The notes under the pieces: generated by a model
Database searches by the model: none
Told to the model about the DNA's origin: nothing
What the model saw: the letters and a program-made list of their open reading frames with translations, nothing else
Position numbers and translations under genes: made by a program
Part shown: positions 8,739-16,582 of the stretch, in pieces
Layout: every line of letters starts with the position of its first letter
How positions within the stretch are numbered: position 1 is the first letter of the stretch
Source of the DNA: an uncultured Oscillospiraceae bacterium
GTDB taxonomy: Bacteria > Bacillota > Clostridia > Oscillospirales > Ruminococcaceae
Length of the DNA: 64,000 nucleotides
Direction: 5' to 3'
NCBI GenBank assembly: GCA_910586535.1
Contig: CAJUHS010000010.1
Location: 40,283 to 104,282, forward strand

Positions 8739-9473
8739 TCACATAAAATACCTGCACTTTTCCGCATAAAATTCCTGTTCTTTCTTCAAAAGCGCGGTCA
8801 GTTTTTCTGCAGTTTTCTCCTCCCTGTACTGCTTCAGGCTGTCTATATATTCCTCTCTGTTTTCATCTCTGATAACGGCAGGAACAATCTTCAGCTTAAG
8901 GCACTCTCTGAACAGTATCATTCTTCCTGTTCTTCCGTTGCCGTCCTGGAACGGGTGAATGCTTTCATATTCCGCATGAAATTCCGCAAGTATGGAAATA
9001 TCTGCTGTTCGTTCGCAGTACCAATTTAAAAGCTGTTCCATTTCCTTTTCAACGTCCTGCGGTTTTGTTGTCTCATACATTCCAACGATATTCGGACGCT
9101 GTTTATAGTCGCCTATGGCGTATCCGTTCGCCCTATCCTCGAATACTCCCGATTTAAGCTCGTAATGCAGCTTTTTTATAAGCTCCTGTGACAGCGGTTC
9201 TTCAAACGTATCGAGCATTTTATTGAACATAAGAAAGTGTCCGTTCATTTCTTCAACGTCTTTGGCACGGTAATAACTGTCCGATCTTGGAAGAGTACCA
9301 TTATCGAAAAGAGACGCTGTTTGCTCTTCGGTCAGGGTACTCCCTTCGATTTTATTTGAGTTATAGGCAAGCAGTCGCTGGGTATAGGCATATATTCCGC
9401 TTCTGTCAAATTTTGCGCGTTCCGCTTTAAATCTTTCCAAAAGAAAACTTATAATTTTCTGAGTGTCTTTCAA
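8739..9473 (-). CDS. Fic-family AMP-transferase, class II-like (N-terminal inhibitory motif)
   Basis: A 244-residue Fic protein. The catalytic loop HPFQDGNGR begins at His173. An inhibitory motif SNKIEG (residues 39-44) lies N-terminal to the Fic core, as in class II Fic enzymes that autoinhibit. It is therefore organised differently from the class III-like Fic at 4416. The gene stands alone between the recombinase and a run of small genes. Target unknown. Confidence 0.88.
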   Translation of the reverse strand: MKDTQKIISFLLERFKAERAKFDRSGIYAYTQRLLAYNSNKIEGSTLTEEQTASLFDNGTLPRSDSYYRAKDVEEMNGHFLMFNKMLDTFEEPLSQELIKKLHYELKSGVFEDRANGYAIGDYKQRPNIVGMYETTKPQDVEKEMEQLLNWYCERTADISILAEFHAEYESIHPFQDGNGRTGRMILFRECLKLKIVPAVIRDENREEYIDSLKQYREEKTAEKLTALLKKEQEFYAEKCRYFM

Positions 9474-9543
9474 AACAGCTTCCTCCTCTTTTAATTATAA
9501 TTATATCATGTGTTTTTTTTCTCGTCAAGTGAATTGGTTGATT

Positions 9544-9759
9544 TTAAACCGCTCTGTGAGTTTCCCAAGTGTTCCGCAGCTTACACATATACGCTTGACG
9601 GCTTAACTGTTGACGGTCATATTCCGACTGTATATCAATGTCAAATGCGGTGTTGTATTCTCCTATTAAAATCTCCGCTGCTTGTCTGGACTGTCCGCTG
9701 TTGCCTCCTGTGGCGGTCGTTAATAGGGTTTCCAATACTTGTTTGAATATTGTATCCAT
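9544..9759 (-). CDS. Small hypothetical protein, 71 aa
   Basis: Unrecognised small protein with a hydrophobic N-terminal helix and a Gln/Arg-rich middle. The ATG is preceded by AGGAGG, which overlaps the stop of the 40-residue gene just upstream, so the two are coupled. Confidence 0.55.
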   Translation of the reverse strand: MDTIFKQVLETLLTTATGGNSGQSRQAAEILIGEYNTAFDIDIQSEYDRQQLSRQAYMCKLRNTWETHRAV

Positions 9760-9763
9760 GGTT

Positions 9764-9886
9764 TTATCCTCCTGTATTGGTTTGAGATTTACTAAGGTTT
9801 GTTATTAATGCGATCTTCTGCTCTGCCGATAGGTTTTTGGCTTCTGCGATACGCTTTATAAGCAAGGCTATTGTTTGGGTTGACAT
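9764..9886 (-). CDS. Small hypothetical protein, 40 aa
   Basis: A 41-codon frame starting at ATG 9886 with a GGAG site 8-9 nt upstream. The product is a short amphipathic helix-rich peptide (STQTIALLIKRIAEAK...). Its final Gly-Gly-stop codons contain the ribosome site of the next gene. The coupled arrangement supports that it is real. Confidence 0.5.
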   Translation of the reverse strand: MSTQTIALLIKRIAEAKNLSAEQKIALITNLSKSQTNTGG

Positions 9887-10016
9887 AGTATTTTCTCCTC
9901 ATAAATCATACATTTTATTTGTTATTTTTGCCCTAACAAATACTGCAGTTGTCTATTTGATTTTTCCTTATCTGATATACCGTTTGTAAGGTTAAGACAT
10001 AAGCCTAACCCTCCAT

Positions 10017-10376
10017 CTACTTTAGGTATACGCGCTCTAATTGCTCCTTTACCATAAAAATAGCATTCTGTTCTTTGACAATCCGGACATAGCATTGTTT
10101 ATATTCCTCATATGTCATATTCCATGTTTTGGGTGGGCGTTCAAATACTTCTTTTGGCATTATTCTCGGTCGTATACAACCAATAAACCTATTGATTTCT
10201 GATTCCGTTACATTTAACAACACTGTAAAATCGTCATCATCTCTTCTTACTGAAGTAATGCTTCCGTCTGGTTCTTTTATTTTAATAAAGTTTTTGTTGA
10301 TACCAACCACATCAAAAATACTTTTTGAATATCTTTGAATAGCAACACTTTTTATACTCATAAAAGTCCTCATCAA
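10017..10376 (-). CDS. Hypothetical protein, 119 aa
   Basis: Not recognised. A small alpha/beta-looking protein with a basic middle (SVRRDDDDF...CIRPRIMPKEVF). The start overlaps the stop of the preceding 64-residue gene (4-nt overlap). Downstream, 9887-10016 holds no convincing gene: a 30-codon open stretch there lacks a start. Confidence 0.55.
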   Translation of the reverse strand: MMRTFMSIKSVAIQRYSKSIFDVVGINKNFIKIKEPDGSITSVRRDDDDFTVLLNVTESEINRFIGCIRPRIMPKEVFERPPKTWNMTYEEYKQCYVRIVKEQNAIFMVKEQLERVYLK

Positions 10377-10567
10377 ACGATTTCCACATAGTTGCCTATG
10401 ACAGACAAGGCTTCGTCATAACTGCCGGAAGCGTAGACCTTTGACCGCATTTCCTCCGCTTCGGTTTCTTTTCCGTTATTTTTTAACGTTCTTGACGCTA
10501 TTCCCACAAGATTAAAAATATTGCCGTCCTCACCTATCAATTTGCACTGCGGTTTATTGTTTTTCAT
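10373..10567 (-). CDS. Small hypothetical protein, 64 aa
   Basis: A short protein with the pattern KLIGEDGNIFNLVGIASRTLK...A.EM...V..SGSYDEALSVIGNYVEIV. This is the style of small proteins found in many Firmicute phages and conjugative elements, often near early genes. Function unknown. A GGAGG site precedes the ATG and the gene overlaps its downstream neighbour. Confidence 0.6.
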   Translation of the reverse strand: MKNNKPQCKLIGEDGNIFNLVGIASRTLKNNGKETEAEEMRSKVYASGSYDEALSVIGNYVEIV

Positions 10568-10591
10568 AATAAATCCTCCATAAATATATTT

Positions 10592-10831
10592 TTACTTACT
10601 GAATATTGCTATCAGTCCCATAAGGAACATCATTACCATTGCTGTTCCGTCTCCCGTCAGCTTTGCCGAAAGTATTCCGACGGCTATCAGGGACGTGCCT
10701 AACATCTTGTTTTTGACGGTTTCCGCTGTTATATGGGTACTTCTCCGCTTGTGTCTTGCAAGCGGTTTAACGGGTGTTTCTGTGCGTCCTGTGGGGCGTG
10801 TTGATATGTATATTGTTTGTTCCCGTAACAT
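10592..10831 (-). CDS. Small membrane protein, 79 aa
   Basis: Basic N-terminal half (residues 1-45, Arg/Lys/Thr-rich), followed by two hydrophobic segments at about 46-60 and 63-77. It is probably an inner-membrane protein with the basic part in the cytoplasm. GGAG upstream of the ATG. No family recognised. Confidence 0.5.
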   Translation of the reverse strand: MLREQTIYISTRPTGRTETPVKPLARHKRRSTHITAETVKNKMLGTSLIAVGILSAKLTGDGTAMVMMFLMGLIAIFSK

Positions 10832-10881
10832 TTTTATTTTCTCCTTTATTCTTTTACAGATTTATTACCATTTACTTAAAA

Positions 10882-11118
10882 CTAAATCATTTTCAGTAAT
10901 AATCTCTCCGTGAAATATTTGTTTTCAAGGTTATTATCTCTTATGTAATCAATTGCTTCATCTTCTGTTTTAAAATTTAACGGAATATTTATAAAATCCT
11001 CGTTATGTTTATTGCATACTCTTATGCAACAATTATTTGTACGTTTCAATGCTTCCTCTGCATAATACATTCCGCTTTTAATATTATTTTCTCCATTAAA
11101 AGCATAAGTCTTTGTCAT
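10882..11118 (-). CDS. Hypothetical protein, 78 aa
   Basis: Not recognised. Compact alpha/beta character with an Asn-rich middle. AGGA lies about 9 nt upstream of the ATG. The start lies inside a possible 21-residue frame that begins at 11161. Confidence 0.5.
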   Translation of the reverse strand: MTKTYAFNGENNIKSGMYYAEEALKRTNNCCIRVCNKHNEDFINIPLNFKTEDEAIDYIRDNNLENKYFTERLLLKMI

Positions 11119-11161
11119 GCCTGTGTCCTTGTGTGCGTTTCATCATTTTGGCGTATGACAT
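11096..11161 (-). CDS. Possible 21-aa peptide
   Basis: A 22-codon frame whose ATG follows a strong GAGGAGG site located in the last codons of the preceding gene. The predicted peptide is basic (MSYAKMMKRTQGHRH...). It overlaps the start of the 78-residue gene, so it may be a leader that couples translation rather than a functional protein. Confidence 0.3.
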   Translation of the reverse strand: MSYAKMMKRTQGHRHDKDLCF

Positions 11162-11162
11162 T

Positions 11163-11510
11163 TTAATTTACCTCCTCATAACTATCTATCACTCCTAACA
11201 GATACATATCTTTTTTACCGTTCCAAAAATGCGGAGCTAAATCTTCAAGTGTTTTTTCTCCGCTTTTCAATGACTCAAAATCGGATTTTACATCATCATT
11301 ACTATAGTTGAAGTATTTGTTTGCGGAAATACCTACTCTAAATTTGTTTCCTGCTTCTATCCATTTGTATTTTGATGAATTTTTTGCTGTTGGATATGCT
11401 CCGATAGTCAATCCGTACAAGTCGGGGCATTCTGCTGTGTTTGCGTCGCTCCAATCTTCCAATTGGATTTCAGTACCGTTTGGCATTGTTGCTTTCTCTA
11501 ATATTTTCAT
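11163..11510 (-). CDS. Hypothetical protein, 115 aa
   Basis: Unrecognised, moderately acidic, apparently globular protein (contains TMPNGTEIQLEDW... and DLAPHFWNGKKDMYLLG). GGAGG precedes the ATG. It belongs to the run of small same-strand genes between 9.5 and 15.9 kb that looks like a phage early-region cluster. Confidence 0.55.
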   Translation of the reverse strand: MKILEKATMPNGTEIQLEDWSDANTAECPDLYGLTIGAYPTAKNSSKYKWIEAGNKFRVGISANKYFNYSNDDVKSDFESLKSGEKTLEDLAPHFWNGKKDMYLLGVIDSYEEVN

Positions 11511-11553
11511 AATAAATTTCCTCCATATGATTTATTAAGCCTCTCGGCGTGGG

Positions 11554-11582
11554 GCGGTAATTTTCGGCGTACCGCTAATGCC
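11554..11582 (-). repeat. Copy 1 of a covarying intergenic hairpin
   Basis: GCGGTA (11554-11559) pairs with TACCGC (11570-11575) around a 10-nt loop ending CGGCG, followed by CTAATGCC. A second copy at 15185-15214 keeps loop and flank but has GTGGTA/TACCAC, so the stem changed on both sides. That suggests a structured RNA or protein-binding site between minus-strand genes. Confidence 0.5.
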
Positions 11583-11596
11583 TTGAAATAGTTGTT

Positions 11597-11728
11597 TTAT
11601 TTCTTCTTCCAGATGTCATAACGACTTTCCATTCCACCCGACGCTTTCCACTTATTGTAGTCGTTCTGGTCTTTAATGTTTTCCGCTGCTCCCAGCAGTA
11701 AGGCGATAATAATTACTATGATTGACAT
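11597..11728 (-). CDS. Small membrane-associated peptide, 43 aa
   Basis: A 44-codon frame starting at ATG 11728, with GGAGG 8 nt upstream. A hydrophobic N-terminal helix (SIIVIIIALLLGA) is followed by a polar, Trp- and Lys-rich tail. It is probably a single-span membrane peptide. Short but well framed by its ribosome site and by neighbours on the same strand. Confidence 0.5.
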   Translation of the reverse strand: MSIIVIIIALLLGAAENIKDQNDYNKWKASGGMESRYDIWKKK

Positions 11729-11746
11729 TTTAAGTCCTCCATTCGG

Positions 11747-12100
11747 TTATATTTCTGCGTATGCAGATATTAAATATATGTAGTTTATAAGGTCGTTTAC
11801 ACGTCCATCCCATGCGGGATCGAGTTCGGATACTATGCTTCCCGCGGTGTCGTCCTCGGTGTTTTCCTCGTAGTAGCAATTGCAGTTTTCGAGAATGTCC
11901 GCCACCCACACCTGCGGGTCGTTATAGCTCCAGCCGGCTAACTCGCTGCCGTCCATATCGTTAAACAAAATATTTATGTAGTCGTTGGCAAGCGTCCGCA
12001 TATCCGCATAGGCTCTTGTATAGGCGTAAATTTCGCCCTCAAAACGGGCGGTAACAAGTCCGTTCTTTGGGAATACTATTGTTATTTTCATATTGTTCAA
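11747..12100 (-). CDS. Hypothetical acidic protein, 117 aa
   Basis: No family recognised. Acidic and Tyr/Asp-rich, with motifs such as DMDGSELAGWSYNDPQVWVADIL. It could be a DNA-mimic-like protein, but nothing in the sequence proves this. AGGAGG lies upstream of the ATG. Confidence 0.5.
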   Translation of the reverse strand: MNNMKITIVFPKNGLVTARFEGEIYAYTRAYADMRTLANDYINILFNDMDGSELAGWSYNDPQVWVADILENCNCYYEENTEDDTAGSIVSELDPAWDGRVNDLINYIYLISAYAEI

Positions 12101-12107
12101 CCTCCTT

Positions 12108-12317
12108 TTATGATGATATTTTCAACAACTCACTATGTCCCGAAATGGGATCGTAAGTTGAGATTTTTTGAAATACGCTTGCTTTTCGCTTTTCATCAAG
12201 TACCGTAAAAAAGGTCCCGCAGCCATACCAAAACATCATACCTCTGACTGCCATTTCGGCGGTAGTTGCCTTGGTTTTATGCTCCTTGCCATTTATGATT
12301 ATTGTGTACTTTTCCAT
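12108..12317 (-). CDS. Small hypothetical protein, 69 aa
   Basis: Unrecognised small basic protein beginning with a beta hairpin-like stretch (KYTIIINGKEHKTKATTAEMAVRGM). GGAG upstream of the ATG. It ends 7 nt before the next gene starts. Confidence 0.5.
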   Translation of the reverse strand: MEKYTIIINGKEHKTKATTAEMAVRGMMFWYGCGTFFTVLDEKRKASVFQKISTYDPISGHSELLKISS

Positions 12318-12348
12318 AACTCCTCCATAAGTTCAAATAAGATTTTTA

Positions 12349-12573
12349 TTAGTCTATAATATCTTCATCAATATTAACATTCAATGTAAGCGGTTCGCCG
12401 TCGTAAATGTTGTCTATTGATGTAATTTCCAAATCCAGATACTCCTTATCTTCCGGAATGTCTTCTATACAGCCATCAAATACAATTTCTTCCTTACCAT
12501 TATCCCAAAGTCTAAATTGTTGATCCTCGGGGATTATAAACATATCTAAAAATTCCTTTACCTGCATATTCAT
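12349..12573 (-). CDS. Small acidic hypothetical protein, 74 aa
   Basis: Strongly acidic (many Asp/Glu, especially after residue 30). I place the start at ATG 12573, which has GGGAGG upstream; the reading frame is open ten codons further but overlaps the preceding gene without a site. Pattern EFLDMFIIPEDQQFRLWDNGKEEIVFDG resembles small phage/ICE proteins of unknown function. Confidence 0.55.
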   Translation of the reverse strand: MNMQVKEFLDMFIIPEDQQFRLWDNGKEEIVFDGCIEDIPEDKEYLDLEITSIDNIYDGEPLTLNVNIDEDIID

Positions 12574-12574
12574 T

Positions 12575-12976
12575 TTAATTTTCCTCCCCAAAACAAATTT
12601 CACACACGATTTTGTTGTGGTTGTTTTCTATTGCCTCTGGATATGCTCCATAATAGCAGCGTTCTCCGCACTTGCTACAATAAGCGTATTCATACGGGAT
12701 ATATTTATCGGCGTTTTCCTCTGACAAATCCGATTTGTTATCATTGTTCATAACATACGCTGTCATGCATTCGTTGAAATATTCGTCTAAATTATCCTCC
12801 CAACGCATCGGCAAACGTAAATTACTCCCCGCTTGTTCTCCCATTTCGTCTAGATCGGACAACAAAGAGTGTAGCAAGCTGTAACATGTTTCGTAGCGTT
12901 CTATGTCAGCATTAATACCGTCTCCGTTGATGTTGATTTGTAGGTAAAAATATTCCTCAAATATTTCTAATAACAT
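12575..12976 (-). CDS. Hypothetical protein with C-terminal zinc ribbon, 133 aa
   Basis: The C-terminus carries CSKCGERC and CEICFGEEN, two Cys pairs about 25 residues apart that should bind one zinc. The N-terminal part is acidic. Function unknown; nucleic-acid or protein binding is likely. GAGGAGG precedes the ATG. Confidence 0.55.
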   Translation of the reverse strand: MLLEIFEEYFYLQININGDGINADIERYETCYSLLHSLLSDLDEMGEQAGSNLRLPMRWEDNLDEYFNECMTAYVMNNDNKSDLSEENADKYIPYEYAYCSKCGERCYYGAYPEAIENNHNKIVCEICFGEEN

Positions 12977-12994
12977 TGTGTTTTCCTCCTCAAA

Positions 12995-13654
12995 TTATAT
13001 CGTTGTATAATCGACTACCGTGTGACTGCCCGTGTATATTTCTACTTCCAGATCGTCCGCATTACAGCCGTACATTTCAGCAAGATAATTTTTCAACTTG
13101 TCTCCCGATTCCCATCTTATGGTGTCAAGAACATAAAAACCGTAACAGCCATCTATACAAAATTCTGTTCCACAACCTAAATATATTTTACCTATCATTT
13201 CAATATCTTCATCTCTGTATGTTTTCTCACAATAAACAACCTCGCAGTAGTCGCCCTGACAATATCCATAAAAAGAGCTACAATTATATTTTTTGCCTGT
13301 TGTTATTGTTAAAAATTCCGCCATATCGTCAGTATTAGAAGTGTCTGCCTTTTTTGCCCATTTTTTCAAATCGGCGCATTTTTTGGAAGTATACTTTATA
13401 CCATAATCCTCAATAGCCTCTTTGTAGCTTTTATAATAATTGCCCACATCATCGAATGCGTCTACAATATTATCTGCCAATGCTACAATGTCATTATATT
13501 CATCAGCGTTAAAACCCTTTGTGTTTTTTGTTTCGGGGATATACACGGCGCAATTCTCGCCTCCTGCCGATTTTATCCCATCATCATCAAAAAAGAATGA
13601 AAAATCAACAACTTCAGGCGGTACCTCACGGGCGATTATTTTTGTATTATTCAT
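12995..13654 (-). CDS. Antirestriction (ArdA)-like acidic protein, 219 aa
   Basis: An acidic protein with the sequence style of ArdA-type DNA mimics: strings such as NADEYNDIVALADNIVDAFDD and AEFLTITTGKKYN, and about 20% Asp/Glu. ArdA proteins block type I restriction enzymes by mimicking B-form DNA. I am not certain of the family, since the alignment is by eye; another unknown acidic protein is possible. Start at ATG 13654 with GGAGG 9 nt upstream. Confidence 0.45.
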   Translation of the reverse strand: MNNTKIIAREVPPEVVDFSFFFDDDGIKSAGGENCAVYIPETKNTKGFNADEYNDIVALADNIVDAFDDVGNYYKSYKEAIEDYGIKYTSKKCADLKKWAKKADTSNTDDMAEFLTITTGKKYNCSSFYGYCQGDYCEVVYCEKTYRDEDIEMIGKIYLGCGTEFCIDGCYGFYVLDTIRWESGDKLKNYLAEMYGCNADDLEVEIYTGSHTVVDYTTI

Positions 13655-13862
13655 AATAAATACCTCCATAATTATTTTAGGCTTGGTATCCCTTGTAAGC
13701 TCGTGCGCTTGTTTGGGATATATAAGGGCGGGTAATAGGGTTTGTAAGGACTTTCTGCCGTAGCAGTAGACGTCACTCTTCCTCCACTATCAACGTCTCT
13801 TTCCCTATACGGATTATCTTTTACAATTTAATCTACCCGCCATATAGAATATCACTAATGCC

Positions 13863-14065
13863 TTAATGTTGGTTTTCTTTAGATGTTTCAAGGAGTTTTA
13901 CATATTCCTGTCTCACTTCCTTATTTGTCAACACTTTAAAAATAGTATAATTTCCGTGTCTGTAGCAGTCTTTAAAATCGCGTCTCGCCTCCCCTACTGT
14001 GCTTGAATCAAACGCATCAAAAAAAGTTTCCCACTTTCGTCTTTAAAAAATACCGTATATGTCAT
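13863..14065 (-). pseudogene. Frameshifted small phage gene, about 67 codons
   Basis: ATG at 14065 with AAGGAGG gives MTYTVFFKDESGKLF and then reads out of frame to an early stop. The -1/+1 frame continues as FDAFDSSTVGEARRDFKDCY and runs to a stop at 13863. The join is a run of seven A (plus strand, about 14017-14023); one more A would restore a single 67-residue protein. Either a true frameshift or a homopolymer indel in the assembly. The region 13670-13862 upstream in the window holds no gene but has an inverted repeat (GGCGGGTA...TACCCGCC). Confidence 0.6.
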
Positions 14066-14091
14066 TGTTTTACCTCCTTGAAATTATCATT

Positions 14092-14409
14092 TTATTGATA
14101 CCGTGCAATAAATTCGGCGATTTGCAAATATACGCTCAGATAGCCGTTAATGTTGGGTATCATTAATCTTGCTATAAATTCCGCTGTGTTTTTCGCTCCC
14201 TGAACAGCATTTTCTTCTAAGCCGTGCCAACTGGCAGCAAGTAACGCTCCGTAAATAAGATTTGTTAAAATTTCCTTTTCGCTTTCCGTTGTTTGTCTTT
14301 TTGTATCATCAGAATTGCCGTTGTTATATGTGCGAATATAAAGTGTGTTTGATACGCTTTCGGCGTACTCTTTCGCCTCTTGCTCGGTGTAGGTTTTCTT
14401 TTCGTTCAT
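14092..14409 (-). CDS. Hypothetical protein, 105 aa
   Basis: Unrecognised helical protein (EQEAKEYAESVSNTLYIRTYN... IYGALLAASWHGLEENAV). ATG 14409 has GGAGG 9 nt upstream. An in-frame codon 13 positions earlier is open but lacks a site. Confidence 0.5.
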   Translation of the reverse strand: MNEKKTYTEQEAKEYAESVSNTLYIRTYNNGNSDDTKRQTTESEKEILTNLIYGALLAASWHGLEENAVQGAKNTAEFIARLMIPNINGYLSVYLQIAEFIARYQ

Positions 14410-14493
14410 GACTGAAGTCCTCCGTTTAATATGTATTTGTGTTTCCACATGGTGTAGGGTTGATTAAGGCGCAACCCTCAAAAAGCCGTTGAA

Positions 14494-14673
14494 TTAATAT
14501 TTAACATATATTACTTCATAGGAATATTTATATCTATCTCCAATATACGATATAGCTTCACCGTCTTTTGACGGTTTTAGTTCCCATCCCTTTTTTCTCA
14601 TTTGAATTATATGTTTTTCGGCTTCCTCTTTTGTTTTAAAATTATACGCTTTTAATGTGTAGAATAATTTCAT
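14494..14673 (-). CDS. Small hypothetical protein, 59 aa
   Basis: A 60-codon frame starting at ATG 14673 with AGGAG upstream. The protein has KTKEEAEKHIIQMRKKGWELKPSK, a small alpha/beta pattern seen in many phage proteins that begin with a helix carrying QMRKKGW. Function unknown. Confidence 0.5.
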   Translation of the reverse strand: MKLFYTLKAYNFKTKEEAEKHIIQMRKKGWELKPSKDGEAISYIGDRYKYSYEVIYVKY

Positions 14674-14737
14674 AATTTATCTCCTAAAAATATTGACGTA
14701 TAAGGCTTTCTTTATATGTATTGATGTTGTTTTGCTT

Positions 14738-15106
14738 TTAAAAAGCTTTTCTATAAATCAAGCTAAATGCTTGTTTTAATGCTCTTGTTTGTACGTCAAG
14801 CCAGGTCTCATAACGGTTAGGCTGTAATTCTCCGCCCTTCTTGCGTTTAAGCTCCGAAGGCGTGCAAATGGTTTCCGCTATATCTGTATCATAAATCAAA
14901 GCGCATCCGCCATATGAATAGTGATACCACGAGTCCGCCCCATTAAGCAATATCTTTTTAAGTTCTTCACGACTTGATACATCTTTTAAATCGTCATCAT
15001 TAAAACCTTCTATTATCATGATAGCATAGTCTTTAACCCCCTTAGCCCATGCGCTCCGCGCGTTCTCGTTGTTGATGGCTTCAATGATTTCATTAATAGT
15101 TTTCAT
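14738..15106 (-). CDS. Hypothetical protein, 122 aa
   Basis: Start at ATG 15106 with GGAGG upstream. The sequence contains ARSAWAKGVKDYAIMIIE, WYHYSYGGCALIYD and PNRYETWLDVQTRALKQA. This pattern recurs in small proteins of Firmicute conjugative elements and phages; I know no function for it. It is the first well-supported gene after a 470-bp gene-free stretch. Confidence 0.55.
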   Translation of the reverse strand: MKTINEIIEAINNENARSAWAKGVKDYAIMIIEGFNDDDLKDVSSREELKKILLNGADSWYHYSYGGCALIYDTDIAETICTPSELKRKKGGELQPNRYETWLDVQTRALKQAFSLIYRKAF

Positions 15107-15177
15107 AATATTATACCTCCATAATTTAATTTTACTTAAGTTGTTTGTGTTTGTCAAGCGGTTTTTATACCGTTTGG

Positions 15178-15630
15178 AATGGTAGTGGTAATTATACGGC
15201 GTACCACTAATGCCCCATACATATTTTTATCAATCTCCATAAAGACTCCACTAATAATTCTGTGTTATTAGCATCCGCCGATATTGGGAGCAGTGGGAAA
15301 TTATACCCGCACGTTTTAGGCGTTGTTCTTTCACGCTCGGACAAGTCAACAAGCGCACAACCTTTTAGTTTTTATACTGCATTTCGGCAGTTCTACAACT
15401 TGAAACGTTCTGTATTACGTCATTAACAGAACGAGTGTTATTTAATTGTGGTTTGCTTTTGGTTTAACCTCACACGGTTTAGTCAATATGTTTAATCGGG
15501 CTGCATATCCTAAAGAGGACGGCGCAAAGTCTGACTAATGATTTTGACTATGTTGTGGGAGTTTAACCCGACGCCCCTTGTGGGCGTTTCGTCTTAATTT
15601 TCAAAGACTCGTCAGGGGTTTTATATGATT
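15178..15630. other. Gene-free stretch with hairpins
   Basis: No gene is supported here. It contains copy 2 of the covarying hairpin (GTGGTA 15185-15190 with TACCAC 15202-15207, then CTAATGCC), a related GTGGG...CCCGCAC stem near 15290, and GC-richer blocks unlike its surroundings. It may be the 5' untranslated or regulatory region of the minus-strand cluster. Confidence 0.45.
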
Positions 15631-15849
15631 TTACTTCAGTATGCATTCTATTAAAAATTCAGTATCGCAGAAAACAAATGATTCAACAATGTATTCTGAT
15701 TTTTGACCGTAATTAAGGATTGTAAAACATTCATTTTGTGCGTTCTCTAATGTACAAGCATACACTTCTTCACCGTCAACACTTACGATAACATTTGTAT
15801 TTTCATCTTGTGCAAAGTCAATCAACATTATAAAATCTGTTAAATTCAT
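15631..15849 (-). CDS. Small acidic hypothetical protein, 72 aa
   Basis: Unrecognised, acidic, beta-rich looking (NVIVSVDGEEVYACTLENAQNE). GGAAG precedes the ATG. It is transcribed away from the ribbon-helix-helix genes, with a divergent promoter region between. Confidence 0.5.
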   Translation of the reverse strand: MNLTDFIMLIDFAQDENTNVIVSVDGEEVYACTLENAQNECFTILNYGQKSEYIVESFVFCDTEFLIECILK

Positions 15850-15882
15850 ACTTTTTTACTTCCTTTTCTTTAAATTTACCGC

Positions 15883-15911
15883 TTGACTTTTTCGGTTCAG
15901 TGCGGTATAAT
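15883..15911 (+). promoter_or_regulatory. Sigma-A-type promoter for the first RHH gene
   Basis: TTGACT (15883-15888), 17-nt spacer, TATAAT (15906-15911). A palindromic segment follows around 15965-15985 (CACTTACTTCAGTG), a candidate operator for the encoded RHH protein. Confidence 0.6.
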
Positions 15912-16042
15912 GTTTTTAAGATTTTTGTTTGTGGGTTTTGTTTTCCCTTATCTTGTCTATATTATATCACACTTACTTCAGTGTTTCAATGGATAAATTG
16001 TATTTACTTTGTGAATTATTTATTAACATTAGGAGAGATATT

Positions 16043-16231
16043 TTGAATAAGAATAATATTGAACGTCCGAAAAAGTTTGACCAAAAGGAATATGACAGAA
16101 TTCATTTTAAATCATTTACTTCTAAAATCAAGCCTGAATTATGGAACGAGATTGATGATTATTGTAAAGATTTGAATATCAGCAAATCCGAATTTCTGCG
16201 CCGTGCTATTGAGGCGTTAAAAAACCAATAA
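16043..16231 (+). CDS. Ribbon-helix-helix (Arc/CopG-like) protein, copy 1
   Basis: A 62-residue protein starting at TTG with AGGAGA upstream. N-terminal tail NIERPKKFDQKEYD, then a beta strand and two helices (SFTSKIKPELWNEIDDYC....ISKSEFLRRAIEAL), typical of small RHH DNA-binding proteins. It is paralogous to the next gene: the NIERPK(K/T)FD(Q/K) tail and the KSEFL/KADFL helix match. Likely a repressor of one or both duplicated promoters. An upstream ATG (15989) is possible but lacks a site. Confidence 0.72.
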   Translation: MNKNNIERPKKFDQKEYDRIHFKSFTSKIKPELWNEIDDYCKDLNISKSEFLRRAIEALKNQ

Positions 16232-16378
16232 AAAAGGTGTAAAGCCTATTTTGTTTTTAGGGTTCTTTGTGTCGTGTCCTTTGTTGTGTCTATATTATAA
16301 CATACGAATTCGTGCCTTGTCAATGTATATTTTGTATTTATATTATGAATTATTTATTAAGAATGGAGATGTAAATAA

Positions 16379-16582
16379 ATGGATAGAAAAAACATAGAGC
16401 GACCGAAAACATTTGATAAAAGAGCATACAACGACAAATATCAGAAAGAGCATTATATTAGTATTGCTGCACGCGTAAAGCCTGATGTTGCAGAGCGTAT
16501 AAACAACTACTGTACCGATAAATGTATTAGTAAAGCTGACTTTTTAAAGCTTGCTATTGATATTATAGAGGATAAAAGGTAA
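16379..16582 (+). CDS. Ribbon-helix-helix (Arc/CopG-like) protein, copy 2
   Basis: A 67-residue paralogue of the preceding gene (NIERPKTFDKRAYN tail; ISIAARVKPDVAERINNYC; SKADFLKLAIDII). Its upstream region (about 16265-16375) repeats that of copy 1, including GTCTATATTATA, a palindrome (ACGAATTCGT near 16305) and GAATTATTTATTAA just before the ribosome site. This shows a tandem duplication of gene plus control region. The inverted repeat at 16670-16710 downstream (CCCTTGTA...TACAAGGG) may terminate transcription. Confidence 0.72.
   Translation: MDRKNIERPKTFDKRAYNDKYQKEHYISIAARVKPDVAERINNYCTDKCISKADFLKLAIDIIEDKR

Noticed and set aside
9887..10016. Open stretch of about 30 codons on the minus strand
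   Set aside because: No start codon or ribosome site; probably the untranslated end of the preceding gene.
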